Below the pieces are notes generated by a model. It did not search any database. It was not told the origin of the DNA and saw only the letters and a program-made list of their open reading frames with translations. Of a stretch of DNA of 40,109 bases, positions 33,575 to 40,109 are shown piece by piece. The stretch comes from Candidatus Poribacteria bacterium. Its GTDB lineage: Bacteria > Poribacteria > WGA-4E > WGA-3G. Positions within the stretch are counted from its first letter, which is position 1. Each line of letters begins with the position of its first letter. The stretch is taken from assembly GCA_007571305.1 (NCBI GenBank), contig RKRR01000148.1, forward strand, positions 1 through 40,109, read 5' to 3'. Position numbers and translations under genes: made by a program.

Positions 33575-34390
33575 CTAACCGCCCTGTATAACCAGTCTCG
33601 AAAATCCACGGGTTAAAAGAAAACGTCCCAGTCCAACAAAAAAAAGGGTCCATCCCATCTGTTTGCCCATAGCAATCCAGACTTCAACCCCTGTAATTTT
33701 GCCCAAATAGATACTAAACGGGATGTCAATCAAGCCCTCAAACGGCAGCCATCTAGCGAGGTGTGCTAACCACTCGGGCCATAGCGCAATCGGGACTAAC
33801 ATTCCAGAAAATAAGGTGATGATGGAATAAGACATTCCAGAAATTCCCGTTGTATCCAACGTCCAGAACCCAGAGCTAAAAATTGCTATCGTGATCGCAT
33901 TACTCATGAAAATAGCGAGCATCATTGAAACTGTAAATGTCGTCAAAACGGTGAGTTGCTGCGGAATTGCAACCTTGAAGAAGAGAATACTGATAAGAAA
34001 GGTTGGCAATCCCCGCATGAGTAAGTAATAGCAGGCTCTACCACACTCATCGGCAAACCAATAGGTCTGGAAGTCAACAGGTTTGGTTAATTGGAGCGCA
34101 ACGCTGCCGTCTTTAATAGCACTCGTAACTTCAGAGTGCGTTCCCCAAAACGGCATGAGCATGAAAGAAACCTGACACAGGACGAAATAAGTGATAATTT
34201 CATCAAGATCTAGGGGTTGGGGAGCGGTCCGCGCTGCATAGAAAGCAGTGTAGACAAAGACATGCACTAAAAGAAAAAAGAAATTGGTTGTCAAACCTGC
34301 AAGATTTGCAACCCGATATTGCATCCGCCTCTGAAACGATTTCTTTGCAAACGCCAGATAAACCTGGAATATTAAATAGAGGGATTTCAT
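33575..34390 (-). CDS. ABC-2 family permease (COG4587-like)
   Basis: 271 residues, about six membrane segments. The N-terminal region (FAKKSFQRRMQYRVANLAGL) and the loop IKDGSVALQLTKPVDFQTYW are family-typical. Its start codon overlaps the stop of the upstream Gfo/Idh/MocA gene (ATGA at 34387-34390), so the oxidoreductase and exporter are translationally coupled. Confidence 0.82.
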   Translation of the reverse strand: MKSLYLIFQVYLAFAKKSFQRRMQYRVANLAGLTTNFFFLLVHVFVYTAFYAARTAPQPLDLDEIITYFVLCQVSFMLMPFWGTHSEVTSAIKDGSVALQLTKPVDFQTYWFADECGRACYYLLMRGLPTFLISILFFKVAIPQQLTVLTTFTVSMMLAIFMSNAITIAIFSSGFWTLDTTGISGMSYSIITLFSGMLVPIALWPEWLAHLARWLPFEGLIDIPFSIYLGKITGVEVWIAMGKQMGWTLFFVGLGRFLLTRGFSRLVIQGG

Positions 34391-35433
34391 CCGGTTGCGG
34401 CACTTAAATCTGCAATAGGCACAGATCGTCCCTTTTCTGCAGATTCATAGATACCGTCAAGCATCTGCATCAACATGATTCCCTGCTCTGCTGAGGAGAT
34501 AGGTTCTGTGCCATCAACAATGCACCCGATGAAGTGTTTCACCTCTTCGTCAAAACTGTTAATCGAAGGTGCGCTCAGCGGTTTATCCGACTCCTTGCCA
34601 GCTTCCTCTGTGTAAAGGGTGAAGGGACTGAGAGTCGCTCCCGCTTTCGTTCCCGCCACTTTAATGTAATTGTCGCCCGGCAGGTTCAGTGCCCAGGTTG
34701 TTTCAAGGATAATCGTTGCGCCGTTTTCGAAGCGGATATGGGCAAAGGTCGCATCATCTACGTCGTATTTAACGTCATCAGGCACGAGATGCTTGAAGTG
34801 AGCATACGACGTTCCCATAACTTCGACCGGTCTCGGAGAATTCATGAGCCACCAGACACAATCCAACGCATGGACCCCAATATCAATGAGGGCACCGCCA
34901 CCTGCGCGTTCTTTATCGACAAACCAACCCTCCTTACCGATAGGAATGCCACGCCGTCTAACATAACCCGCTTTGCCGAAGTAAATTTCGCCAAGTTCGT
35001 CTTCCCGTATAAGCTGCTTGAGACGTTGGGTACTTCCATCAAACCGTTGCACAAGGGCGTACATTAAGGTCTTTTCATTTTGGGTGGCTGCATCCGCCAT
35101 CGCCTTCGCTTCCTGAGCACTTCGAGCTGGAGGTTTCTCACAAAGGACATGCTTGCCAGCATTCAATGCGTCAATAGAGATGGGCGCGTGAAGGAAGTTC
35201 GGCAGACAGACGCTAACGGCATCAATATCCTTATTTTTTAACATTTCCAAGTGACTGGTATACGTATTCGGTATTTTATGCTCTGATGCTACCTGCCTGA
35301 CCTGATTCCTATCTAAATCGCAGACAGCAATCACTTCTGAACGCGGATCGGCGGTATAACCTTTGAGATGTTGCATCCCGGGCCAACCGAGCCCGACGAC
35401 AGCCGCGCGGACTTTCGTTGTTCGATTTGACAC
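34387..35433 (-). CDS. Gfo/Idh/MocA family oxidoreductase
   Basis: 348 residues. An N-terminal Rossmann motif AAVVGLGWPGMQHLKGY (10-26) binds NAD(P), VCLPNFLHAPISIDALNAGK leads to HVLCEKPPARS (the EKP motif), and GGGALIDIGVHALDCVWWLM is the substrate-side motif with catalytic Asp/His. The start is GTG 35433, with AAAGGAG about 9 nt upstream. Such enzymes oxidise or reduce sugars or cyclitols. Coupling to an ABC-2 exporter may link it to synthesis of an exported glycan or metabolite (inference). Confidence 0.88.
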   Translation of the reverse strand: MSNRTTKVRAAVVGLGWPGMQHLKGYTADPRSEVIAVCDLDRNQVRQVASEHKIPNTYTSHLEMLKNKDIDAVSVCLPNFLHAPISIDALNAGKHVLCEKPPARSAQEAKAMADAATQNEKTLMYALVQRFDGSTQRLKQLIREDELGEIYFGKAGYVRRRGIPIGKEGWFVDKERAGGGALIDIGVHALDCVWWLMNSPRPVEVMGTSYAHFKHLVPDDVKYDVDDATFAHIRFENGATIILETTWALNLPGDNYIKVAGTKAGATLSPFTLYTEEAGKESDKPLSAPSINSFDEEVKHFIGCIVDGTEPISSAEQGIMLMQMLDGIYESAEKGRSVPIADLSAATG

Positions 35434-35487
35434 AGCATGTGCTCCTTTCTTTTCGGCATAACTTGCAAGTCAAAATTTGCTATTCTA

Positions 35488-35638
35488 ACCCAACTTGCTA
35501 CCTCTATGATTTCATATCCACGAACACCCGTTTTTACTGAGCATCCTTCATTTTTACGAAAAATTGGGTGTATTCCGTGTCATTTTCGGTGCGAAGGTGC
35601 ACAACCTAACAGGTTATGCTACAAGGGGCAACTTAGGT
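35488..35638 (-). mobile_element. MITE family copy A2 (151 bp), inverted orientation
   Basis: Ends ACCCAACTTGC and GCAACTTAGGT (one change each relative to the family end) are flanked by a perfect 7-bp direct repeat TATTCTA (35481-35487 and 35639-35645). The family hairpin (GCACAACCTAACAGGTTATGC) is near the right end, giving the same orientation as the copy at 14564. It sits between the Gfo/Idh/MocA start and the stop of the MacB-like gene. Confidence 0.85.
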
Positions 35639-35694
35639 TATTCTAATTTCCCATGAACTTTGAGCTCGAGGGGGAGGCGTGAAACTATGTGATT

Positions 35695-36930
35695 TTAGTC
35701 ATGACGCAGTGCCTCTGTTGGGGTGAGGCCTGCGGCTTTGTTCGCCGGATAGAGTCCAAAAAATATGCCGATTAATGCGGAAACGCTAAACGCGATCAAA
35801 GCGGCTTGGACAGAAACAACAGCGGGCCAACTCGCCTTCATCAGTTTTGAAATAACCAAACCGGAAACAGAAGCGAGGCTGCTTCCGATGAAAATACCGA
35901 TAAATCCACCACAAATGCTCAAAACGATGGCTTCAATGAGGAATTGGATGAGGATGTCGCGACGCTTCGCACCAAGGGCTTTGCGCAGGCCTATTTCACG
36001 GGTTCTCTCTGTTACAGAGACTAACATAATATTCATGATTCCGATGCCACCAACGAACAAGGCAACACTCGCAACGCCACCTAAAAGTATCTGTACAATC
36101 CGACTGACGTTACCCACCTGCTTTATAATCTCCTTCGCAGTGAAAAACTCAAAATATTTTTCATCACCGTGTTGTTGCCGCATCGCGACTTTGATTTCAG
36201 CGACGGCTTGTTCAACCTTTTCATACCCCTCGGCTTGCGCCCATAAGTAGATCCAACCTTTCTGCTGCCCAATAAAACGGATTTCCATTGTGGTGAGCGG
36301 AATAATTACCCGATTATCCCATCCCTCACTCGCCATACTATTCCCTTTCTCCTCCATCACCCCAATGACGGTAAACCGTTCTTCGCCGACTCTCAATTCA
36401 AGTCCAATCGGATCCCCCATCTCAAATAGGTCTTTTCGGACTTCAGAACCGACTACACAAACAGGTTCTCTCCGTTCCATATCGCTCTGCGTAATAAATC
36501 TACCAGCTTGAATGTACCAGTTATTAACCTCTTCATAGAAAGGGGTAGCCCCTACGATATTAAGCGACTGATTCACGTGTTTGTGCGATACGGGAAAATT
36601 CACCTCCGACAACGCTGTAGCTGCTTTAAGAGATGGACAATTCTCAAGGAGGAAGTCCAGATCCTCGTATTCAATATATTCTGGATGCTTATTTTCTACA
36701 TACGCACCATCCTCTCTACGAAATTCTCCTTTCCTGAAGCAGACAATCAGTCCGGCACCGCCGATCCGCTCTAATTCAGCGAGCATAAGATGTTCGGCAC
36801 CGCCACCAACAGAGACAACAGCCACTACTGCTGCGATACCGATGATAATTCCGAGGGTTGTCAACACAGAGCGCAATTTGTTACGCTGCAGTGCCGACAA
36901 ACCAACACTAACTCCTTGTGTAATCTGCAT
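35695..36930 (-). CDS. MacB-type ABC transporter permease (orphan)
   Basis: 411 residues. N-terminal membrane segment (LRSVLTTLGIIIGIAAVVAV, ~19-38), a MacB_PCD periplasmic domain (~45-270), and the FtsX core with three membrane segments (ASVALFVGGIGIMNIMLVSV, then RTREIGLRKALGAKRRDIL, and two C-terminal helices ending PANKAAGLTPTEALRHD). This is the complete MacB/LolC-like permease architecture of usual length. No ATPase or membrane-fusion gene is adjacent, so the ATPase is encoded elsewhere. Its start codon lies just inside repeat R1. Confidence 0.88.
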   Translation of the reverse strand: MQITQGVSVGLSALQRNKLRSVLTTLGIIIGIAAVVAVVSVGGGAEHLMLAELERIGGAGLIVCFRKGEFRREDGAYVENKHPEYIEYEDLDFLLENCPSLKAATALSEVNFPVSHKHVNQSLNIVGATPFYEEVNNWYIQAGRFITQSDMERREPVCVVGSEVRKDLFEMGDPIGLELRVGEERFTVIGVMEEKGNSMASEGWDNRVIIPLTTMEIRFIGQQKGWIYLWAQAEGYEKVEQAVAEIKVAMRQQHGDEKYFEFFTAKEIIKQVGNVSRIVQILLGGVASVALFVGGIGIMNIMLVSVTERTREIGLRKALGAKRRDILIQFLIEAIVLSICGGFIGIFIGSSLASVSGLVISKLMKASWPAVVSVQAALIAFSVSALIGIFFGLYPANKAAGLTPTEALRHD

Positions 36931-36949
36931 AATTCGCTTTTTTACTTTA

Positions 36950-37098
36950 CCTTGCGGATAAGTGTCGTGGTTTGCGCTTTAACGCTTTTCGGGTTCGAGT
37001 TGAAGAAACACCGGATTTGGCCTGGGAATAGACCAAATCCATTCCTTATATTACATCGCAGAAACCCTGCACCGGTGTTGCAGGAACCTGGGTTTTGA
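36950..37098 (-). repeat. Intergenic repeat R1 (unoccupied copy)
   Basis: About 149 bp shared with 38227-38534 (R2). The core from ACGCTTTTCGGGTTCGAG to the TATATTACAT site is nearly identical over about 75 bp. It contains the perfect 8-bp stem GGATTTGG (37013-37020) / CCAAATCC (37033-37040) and a second hairpin CCTGCA (37066-37071) / TGCAGG (37079-37084). It abuts the leader of the MacB-like gene. It serves as the empty-site reference for the MITE insertion in R2. Confidence 0.85.
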
Positions 37099-37141
37099 TA
37101 CTGTATTTGTGACCATAACCCATAGCCACGCCTCTAGACTT

Positions 37142-38212
37142 TTACCCTTCAGGTTTCAGGGATTCGCCGTGCAATAAAAACGCACGGATGTCGTAACGCC
37201 CTGGGCGTTCAATAGGCAAATCTCCGCTTTCGATCATTAAATCCAGTGGATTGGCATGCGTCTGCAGCGGCAATTGAACGACTTCGTGCATACGTGCGGA
37301 TTCATAGATCGCCATTATAATCTCAACAGCAGCCCTTCCATGTTTTGCCTCACCTCGGTGTTCAGGACCGTCCTCTATCCATTCAACCAACTCGTTTGCT
37401 TGTGCGACGTGCTGGTTTTTTCCATCAGAGGGTCGTTCTTCCCAGTCTGTAGCCTTATTGTTTAGGAGCCGGACACGTGCTTCCGTTACATCTGCGATAC
37501 CATCTGTCCCGTAGACGATGCCACCTTGATAGTTCGGTCTGCCGATCTCCTGCAAGAGCATACCGATACAACCGTTTGAAAATCCGACAACCCCGGCACT
37601 CCGGTCCTCAATCTGAATATCCCGTTCGTAACGTTCCGTTTTCCGCTCAACGTTACCGATAACCCATTGTGGATCGGGGTCGCCGATGACATAGCGCATC
37701 ATATCAAAGAGGTGTGAGCAGTCATTCAGTAACCCTTGACCACCGTGACAAACAATCTGTCGAGGTTCACCGATTGCCCCTTCAGCGATAAGGTTTCGGG
37801 CATCCGTCCATGCGGAGTTGAAGCGGCGTTGATGCCCAATGACGACCTTGACACTACTTCGGTTCGCGGCGATTAACATGTCATCGCATTCGCCGAGGCT
37901 TACCCCCATCGGTTTCTCACAGAGCACTGCCTTCGGGCTCCGCGCACATGCTGCAATTGTCATTGGTGCATGGAGTTTATGCCACGTCGCGACACTGACG
38001 ATATCAAGGTCTTCGTTATCCAGCATCTCGCGCGCATCCAAATAGCAGTTTTCAGCGGATACGTCGTAGGTTTCTGCAAACTTATCAAGAGCGACTTGAA
38101 CTGGATCGGCAAGCGCGACAATTTCCGTTTGCTCAACACCTTGATAGCCGCGTGCATGAGCATTAGCAATACCACCACATCCAATAATTCCAACGCGATA
38201 TTTAGATGCCAT
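37142..38212 (-). CDS. Gfo/Idh/MocA family oxidoreductase
   Basis: 356 residues from ATG 38212 (MASKYRVGIIGCGGIANAHA). The ORF extends to 38287, but that part lies in repeat R2, and the CGCAAGGAA leader sits just before 38212. Rossmann motif GIIGCGGIANAHARGY, ATWHKLHAPMTIAACARSPK, VLCEKPMGVSL (EKP motif) and GQGLLNDCSHLFDMMRYVIG are present. The last ~45 residues (LDLMIESGDLPIERPGRYDI) form a tail seen in some sugar dehydrogenases of the family. It is distinct from the paralogue at 34387-35433. Confidence 0.88.
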   Translation of the reverse strand: MASKYRVGIIGCGGIANAHARGYQGVEQTEIVALADPVQVALDKFAETYDVSAENCYLDAREMLDNEDLDIVSVATWHKLHAPMTIAACARSPKAVLCEKPMGVSLGECDDMLIAANRSSVKVVIGHQRRFNSAWTDARNLIAEGAIGEPRQIVCHGGQGLLNDCSHLFDMMRYVIGDPDPQWVIGNVERKTERYERDIQIEDRSAGVVGFSNGCIGMLLQEIGRPNYQGGIVYGTDGIADVTEARVRLLNNKATDWEERPSDGKNQHVAQANELVEWIEDGPEHRGEAKHGRAAVEIIMAIYESARMHEVVQLPLQTHANPLDLMIESGDLPIERPGRYDIRAFLLHGESLKPEG

Positions 38213-38226
38213 TTTTTTAATTATTC

Positions 38227-38534
38227 CTTGCGGGTAAGTAACGAAGTTTGTAACTTGACGCTTTTCGGGTTCGAGTTGAAGAAACACCGGATTTGGCCTG
38301 GGAATAGACCAAATCCATTCCTTATATTAACCCAAGTTGCCAGTGATGTAGCATAGCCTGTTAGGCTGTGCATCTTCAGGCGCAGGAGACCAACACCCTA
38401 CGCTACGAAATGCCTCCGAATCATGAAACCGTTTCAGTGAAAAATAGGACGGGATACCTAAAAACTTGTCCGTAGCAACTTGGGTTATATTACATTGCAA
38501 AAACCCTGTGCTGGTGTTGCAGGCTGGGGTTTTG
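38227..38534 (-). repeat. Intergenic repeat R2, interrupted by a MITE
   Basis: Second copy of R1, split by the element at 38330-38485. The left part 38227-38329 matches 36950-37053, and the right part 38493-38534 (TACATTGCAAAAACCCTGTG then TGTTGCAGG) matches the rest of R1. It lies directly upstream of the Gfo/Idh/MocA gene leader, as R1 does for the MacB-like gene. No gene is seen in 38213-38673; a 65-residue plus-strand ORF across 38466-38663 is not convincing. Confidence 0.85.
38330..38485 (+). mobile_element. MITE family copy B2 (156 bp), nested in R2
   Basis: Perfect 11-bp ends ACCCAAGTTGC / GCAACTTGGGT, flanked by the 7-bp direct repeat TATATTA (38323-38329 and 38486-38492). The empty site CCTTATATTACAT in R1 (37045-37058 region) has a single TATATTA. 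The internal hairpin reads GCATAGCCTGTTAGGCTGTGC, with a compensatory change against the other copies. Confidence 0.92.
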
Positions 38535-38673
38535 CCGTATCCTATATTCCTTTTTAAAGAGGAACAAGCACTTTACCAGAAACCTGACCGTAATGAGATG
38601 GAGGCAGCTCAAGCGGCCATAATTACAAAAACATTTCAGGCTCGGTTTCTCAATCTTCTATGAAATGTCCGTT

Positions 38674-39786
38674 TTACTGAACGGCCTTGGTATCTTCACC
38701 GAAATGCGAAGAAACAAGGACTAAATCAAGAATATTCACGGCGCCATCACCGTTTATATCCCCTGTGAGGGCTTCTCCAGACTGACCGAGTTCACTCGCG
38801 GTCAAGACTAAGTCTTGAATATTCACAGTCCCATCACCATTGACATCCCAAGGTGTTGGCGGTGGCGGTGGCGGCGATGCCTCTATAGTTGTCGTGGTTG
38901 TGACTTCAGCAGCCATTGTTTTATCTGTTTCGGAGGTAGCTGTCACAGTGATGTCGTAATCACCGGGTGCTGTGAATAAGTCCCCAGCCACCTTCAACGT
39001 TACTTCCGCACCTGCCCCGGCTTCAAGTTCAACCGACCTGTCGCTGAGTGCGCCGAGGACACTGCCTTCAATGCCGACCTCTGCTGAGGCTTCAAGTGTT
39101 ATCGTGTCCATCATGTTACCGGTATTCGTGACTTTAAGGGTATAATTCACACCTGCAACAGCATTCATCGTAGCGTGTGTTGTGTCTCCGACGATTTCCA
39201 AGGACACACCCGCAACTGTGGGAACTGGAGGTGTCGATTCTGCCTGTTCTGTGTAGATATAATCTCCCGTGAAGCTCCCATCACCATTGGCGGCATTTCC
39301 AGCAACATAGAAGGTGATAGGTCCTATATCAGCATCTGGAGCGGTCCACTCAAATTCCCAACTATGGGCATCGTTTGTACCTGTGGCGGTTCCAGCAGTC
39401 GTATGCTGAATATACTGCTTACTGTTTGTTTCTGTTAACTGCGTATTCGCCGCACCATCGGCTGCAAATGAACCAGCACGAACCTTATTCGCATCCAATG
39501 CCGTCATCTCGAATCCCCATTTGCTCTGTCCGGCACGCGATAAATCGACGATAATCGTATATACCTCATTGGGTTCATACGTTTCAGGTATCGTCACTAT
39601 CAGTGAACCACCCGAAACGTTCAATGCATTCCCCACGTGACAATCCGCGCAAGTGCCTTCACCGGGAGCTCCGGTTTTCTCATCCGGTGGTGGAGAAAAA
39701 GAGAAAGCAAATACGCTACTACTGCTTGCAACAAAAAACAGCAGAAACAGCCCGCAAATAGATAAAACATTCTTTAGATAACTCAA
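38674..39786 (-). CDS. Secreted CxxCH / choice-of-anchor-V-like protein with C-terminal dockerin repeats
   Basis: 370 residues from TTG 39786, preceded by AAGGGAGAAG. Signal peptide (LKNVLSICGLFLLFFVASSS...) ends near residue 28. A CADCH motif (CxxCH, c-type haem-like) at about 46-50 is followed by a Reeler-like beta domain (GGSLIVTIPETYEPNEVYTI, QSKWGFEMTALD, SWEFEWTAPD) as in proteins annotated choice-of-anchor V. About 190-300 is an NEW3/CARDB-like Ig domain. A Pro-rich linker leads to two dockerin-type calcium loops, DVNGDGTVNIQDLV and DINGDGAVNILDLV, at about 315-365. The dockerin suggests docking to a cohesin or autonomous calcium folding at the cell surface. One CxxCH makes haem attachment possible but unproven. 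Confidence 0.85.
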   Translation of the reverse strand: MSYLKNVLSICGLFLLFFVASSSSVFAFSFSPPPDEKTGAPGEGTCADCHVGNALNVSGGSLIVTIPETYEPNEVYTIIVDLSRAGQSKWGFEMTALDANKVRAGSFAADGAANTQLTETNSKQYIQHTTAGTATGTNDAHSWEFEWTAPDADIGPITFYVAGNAANGDGSFTGDYIYTEQAESTPPVPTVAGVSLEIVGDTTHATMNAVAGVNYTLKVTNTGNMMDTITLEASAEVGIEGSVLGALSDRSVELEAGAGAEVTLKVAGDLFTAPGDYDITVTATSETDKTMAAEVTTTTTIEASPPPPPPTPWDVNGDGTVNIQDLVLTASELGQSGEALTGDINGDGAVNILDLVLVSSHFGEDTKAVQ

Positions 39787-39814
39787 AAAACTTCTCCCTT
39801 AGTGTACACATTAA

Positions 39815-39884
39815 AAAACGCCCAATGCCGATTGCTAATCGGCGTTGATTCGCGGTTAGCTCAACCGGCAAATTAGGGCGTTTT
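39815..39884 (-). terminator. Branched (three-way junction) terminator-like structure
   Basis: Outer stem AAAACGCCC (39815-39823) / GGGCGTTTT (39876-39884), 9 bp perfect. It encloses a 10-bp hairpin AATGCCGATT-gct-AATCGGCGTT (39824-39846) and a 5-bp hairpin CGGTT-AGCTC-AACCG (39853-39867). On the minus strand the outer stem is followed by six T residues, as for a Rho-independent terminator of the gene ending at 39935. It lies between that gene and the start of the dockerin protein gene. Confidence 0.55.
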
Positions 39885-39934
39885 ACTTTCCAATTTTTTA
39901 ACGATGTGCCATTGTTAAAAAATTGCTGCTATAC

Positions 39935-40109
39935 CTACTTGAGAATAACCATCCGTCGGGTCGCAGTAAAATCTGCTGTCTGCAACGTATAGAAATAGAT
40001 ACCACTCGACACACGTTCGCCTACAGCATTCTTACCATCCCAATACGCAGCACTCGACGGTGTCATATACGACCCTGTCGACTGCCAACCCAAATCCAAT
40101 GAACGAACT
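39935..40109 (-). CDS. C-terminal fragment of secreted protein with FlgD/T9SS-like sorting domain
   Basis: Partial gene running off the window's right edge; only the last ~57 residues are visible. It reads SLDLGWQSTGSYMTPSSAAY, then WDGKNAVGERVSSGIYFYTL, and ends FTATRRMVILK before TAG. WDGxxxxGxxVxSGxYFY...RxxxLK is the FlgD Ig-like / type IX secretion-like C-terminal motif of many large exported proteins. The rest of the protein is outside the window. Confidence 0.8.
   Translation of the reverse strand, partial: VRSLDLGWQSTGSYMTPSSAAYWDGKNAVGERVSSGIYFYTLQTADFTATRRMVILK

Noticed and set aside
36961..37044. Reading frame TLFGFELKKHRIWPGNRPNPFLIL present in both R1 and R2 repeats
   Set aside because: The frame is shared because the DNA repeat is shared. 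It has no start or ribosome binding site, it is intergenic, and palindromes explain the conservation.
38466..38663. 65-residue plus-strand ORF after MITE B2
   Set aside because: It begins inside the MITE and crosses repeat R2, has no ribosome binding site, and shows no recognisable family sequence.
39851..39884. Possible tRNA, from the D-arm-like text GGTTAGCTCAACCGGCA
   Set aside because: No acceptor stem, anticodon arm or T-arm (GTTCRA) can be placed around it. The pairing is better explained by the branched terminator.

Overview
The window looks like a chromosomal segment of an uncultured bacterium close to Candidatus Poribacteria or a related PVC/FCB-type lineage. This is inferred from gene content: a phytanoyl-CoA-type dioxygenase, several Gfo/Idh/MocA oxidoreductases, paired TIM-barrel sugar isomerases, DUF2961/GH172, a LamG protein, dockerin repeats, a C-terminal sorting-like domain, very large secreted or membrane proteins, and intergenic spaces full of short degenerate repeats. 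No rRNA, tRNA, CRISPR array, phage or complete transposase was seen.

Left part (1-6300): a small anchored hypothetical protein on the minus strand, then an AT-rich spacer holding a 120-bp MITE-like element flanked by ACCTAT. A plus-strand run follows: galactonate dehydratase (dgoD), two xylose-isomerase-like TIM barrels, and a GmrSD-like DUF262/DUF1524 nuclease gene translationally coupled to the second isomerase. Middle-left (6400-14460): a GH172-like DUF2961 protein, a 1304-residue multidomain protein ending in a probable alpha/alpha barrel, a DUF350 membrane protein, a PhyH-like dioxygenase and an MDR oxidoreductase. About 1 kb without an intact gene (14457-15457) holds a MITE copy and a frameshifted gene remnant.

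Centre (15458-27731): the most unusual unit, six plus-strand genes. It starts with a 2443-residue single chain that joins a signal peptide, LysM modules (one interrupted by DGIDND-type calcium-binding repeats), an M28-peptidase-like domain lacking its metal ligands, a very long coiled-coil region, and an FtsX/MacB-type permease core. It is followed by a 2-TM microprotein, a polytopic DUF6785-like membrane protein, an internally duplicated 345-residue protein, a PqqD-fold protein and a LolD/FtsE/MacB-class ATPase. I read this as a candidate single-chain mechanotransmission ABC system, analogous in logic to FtsEX with its coiled-coil cell-wall partners. That reading is inference.

Right part (27841-40109): a SelA-like PLP enzyme and a UPF0173 metallo-hydrolase on plus, then minus-strand genes: galU, a secreted LamG protein, an ABC-2 exporter (ATPase plus two permeases) coupled to a Gfo/Idh/MocA enzyme, an orphan MacB-type permease, another Gfo/Idh/MocA enzyme, a secreted CxxCH/dockerin protein, and the C-terminal end of a further secreted protein.

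Four copies of one non-autonomous element family (147-159 bp, ends ACCCAAGTTGC / GCAACTTGGGT) lie at 14564, 32591, 35488 and 38330. Three have clear 7-9 bp target duplications. One split the stop/start junction of the ABC exporter operon, and one sits inside a second repeat whose unoccupied copy is also in the window. A hairpin inside the family shows a compensatory base-pair change. Five unrelated genes share a near-identical leader around the ribosome binding site.
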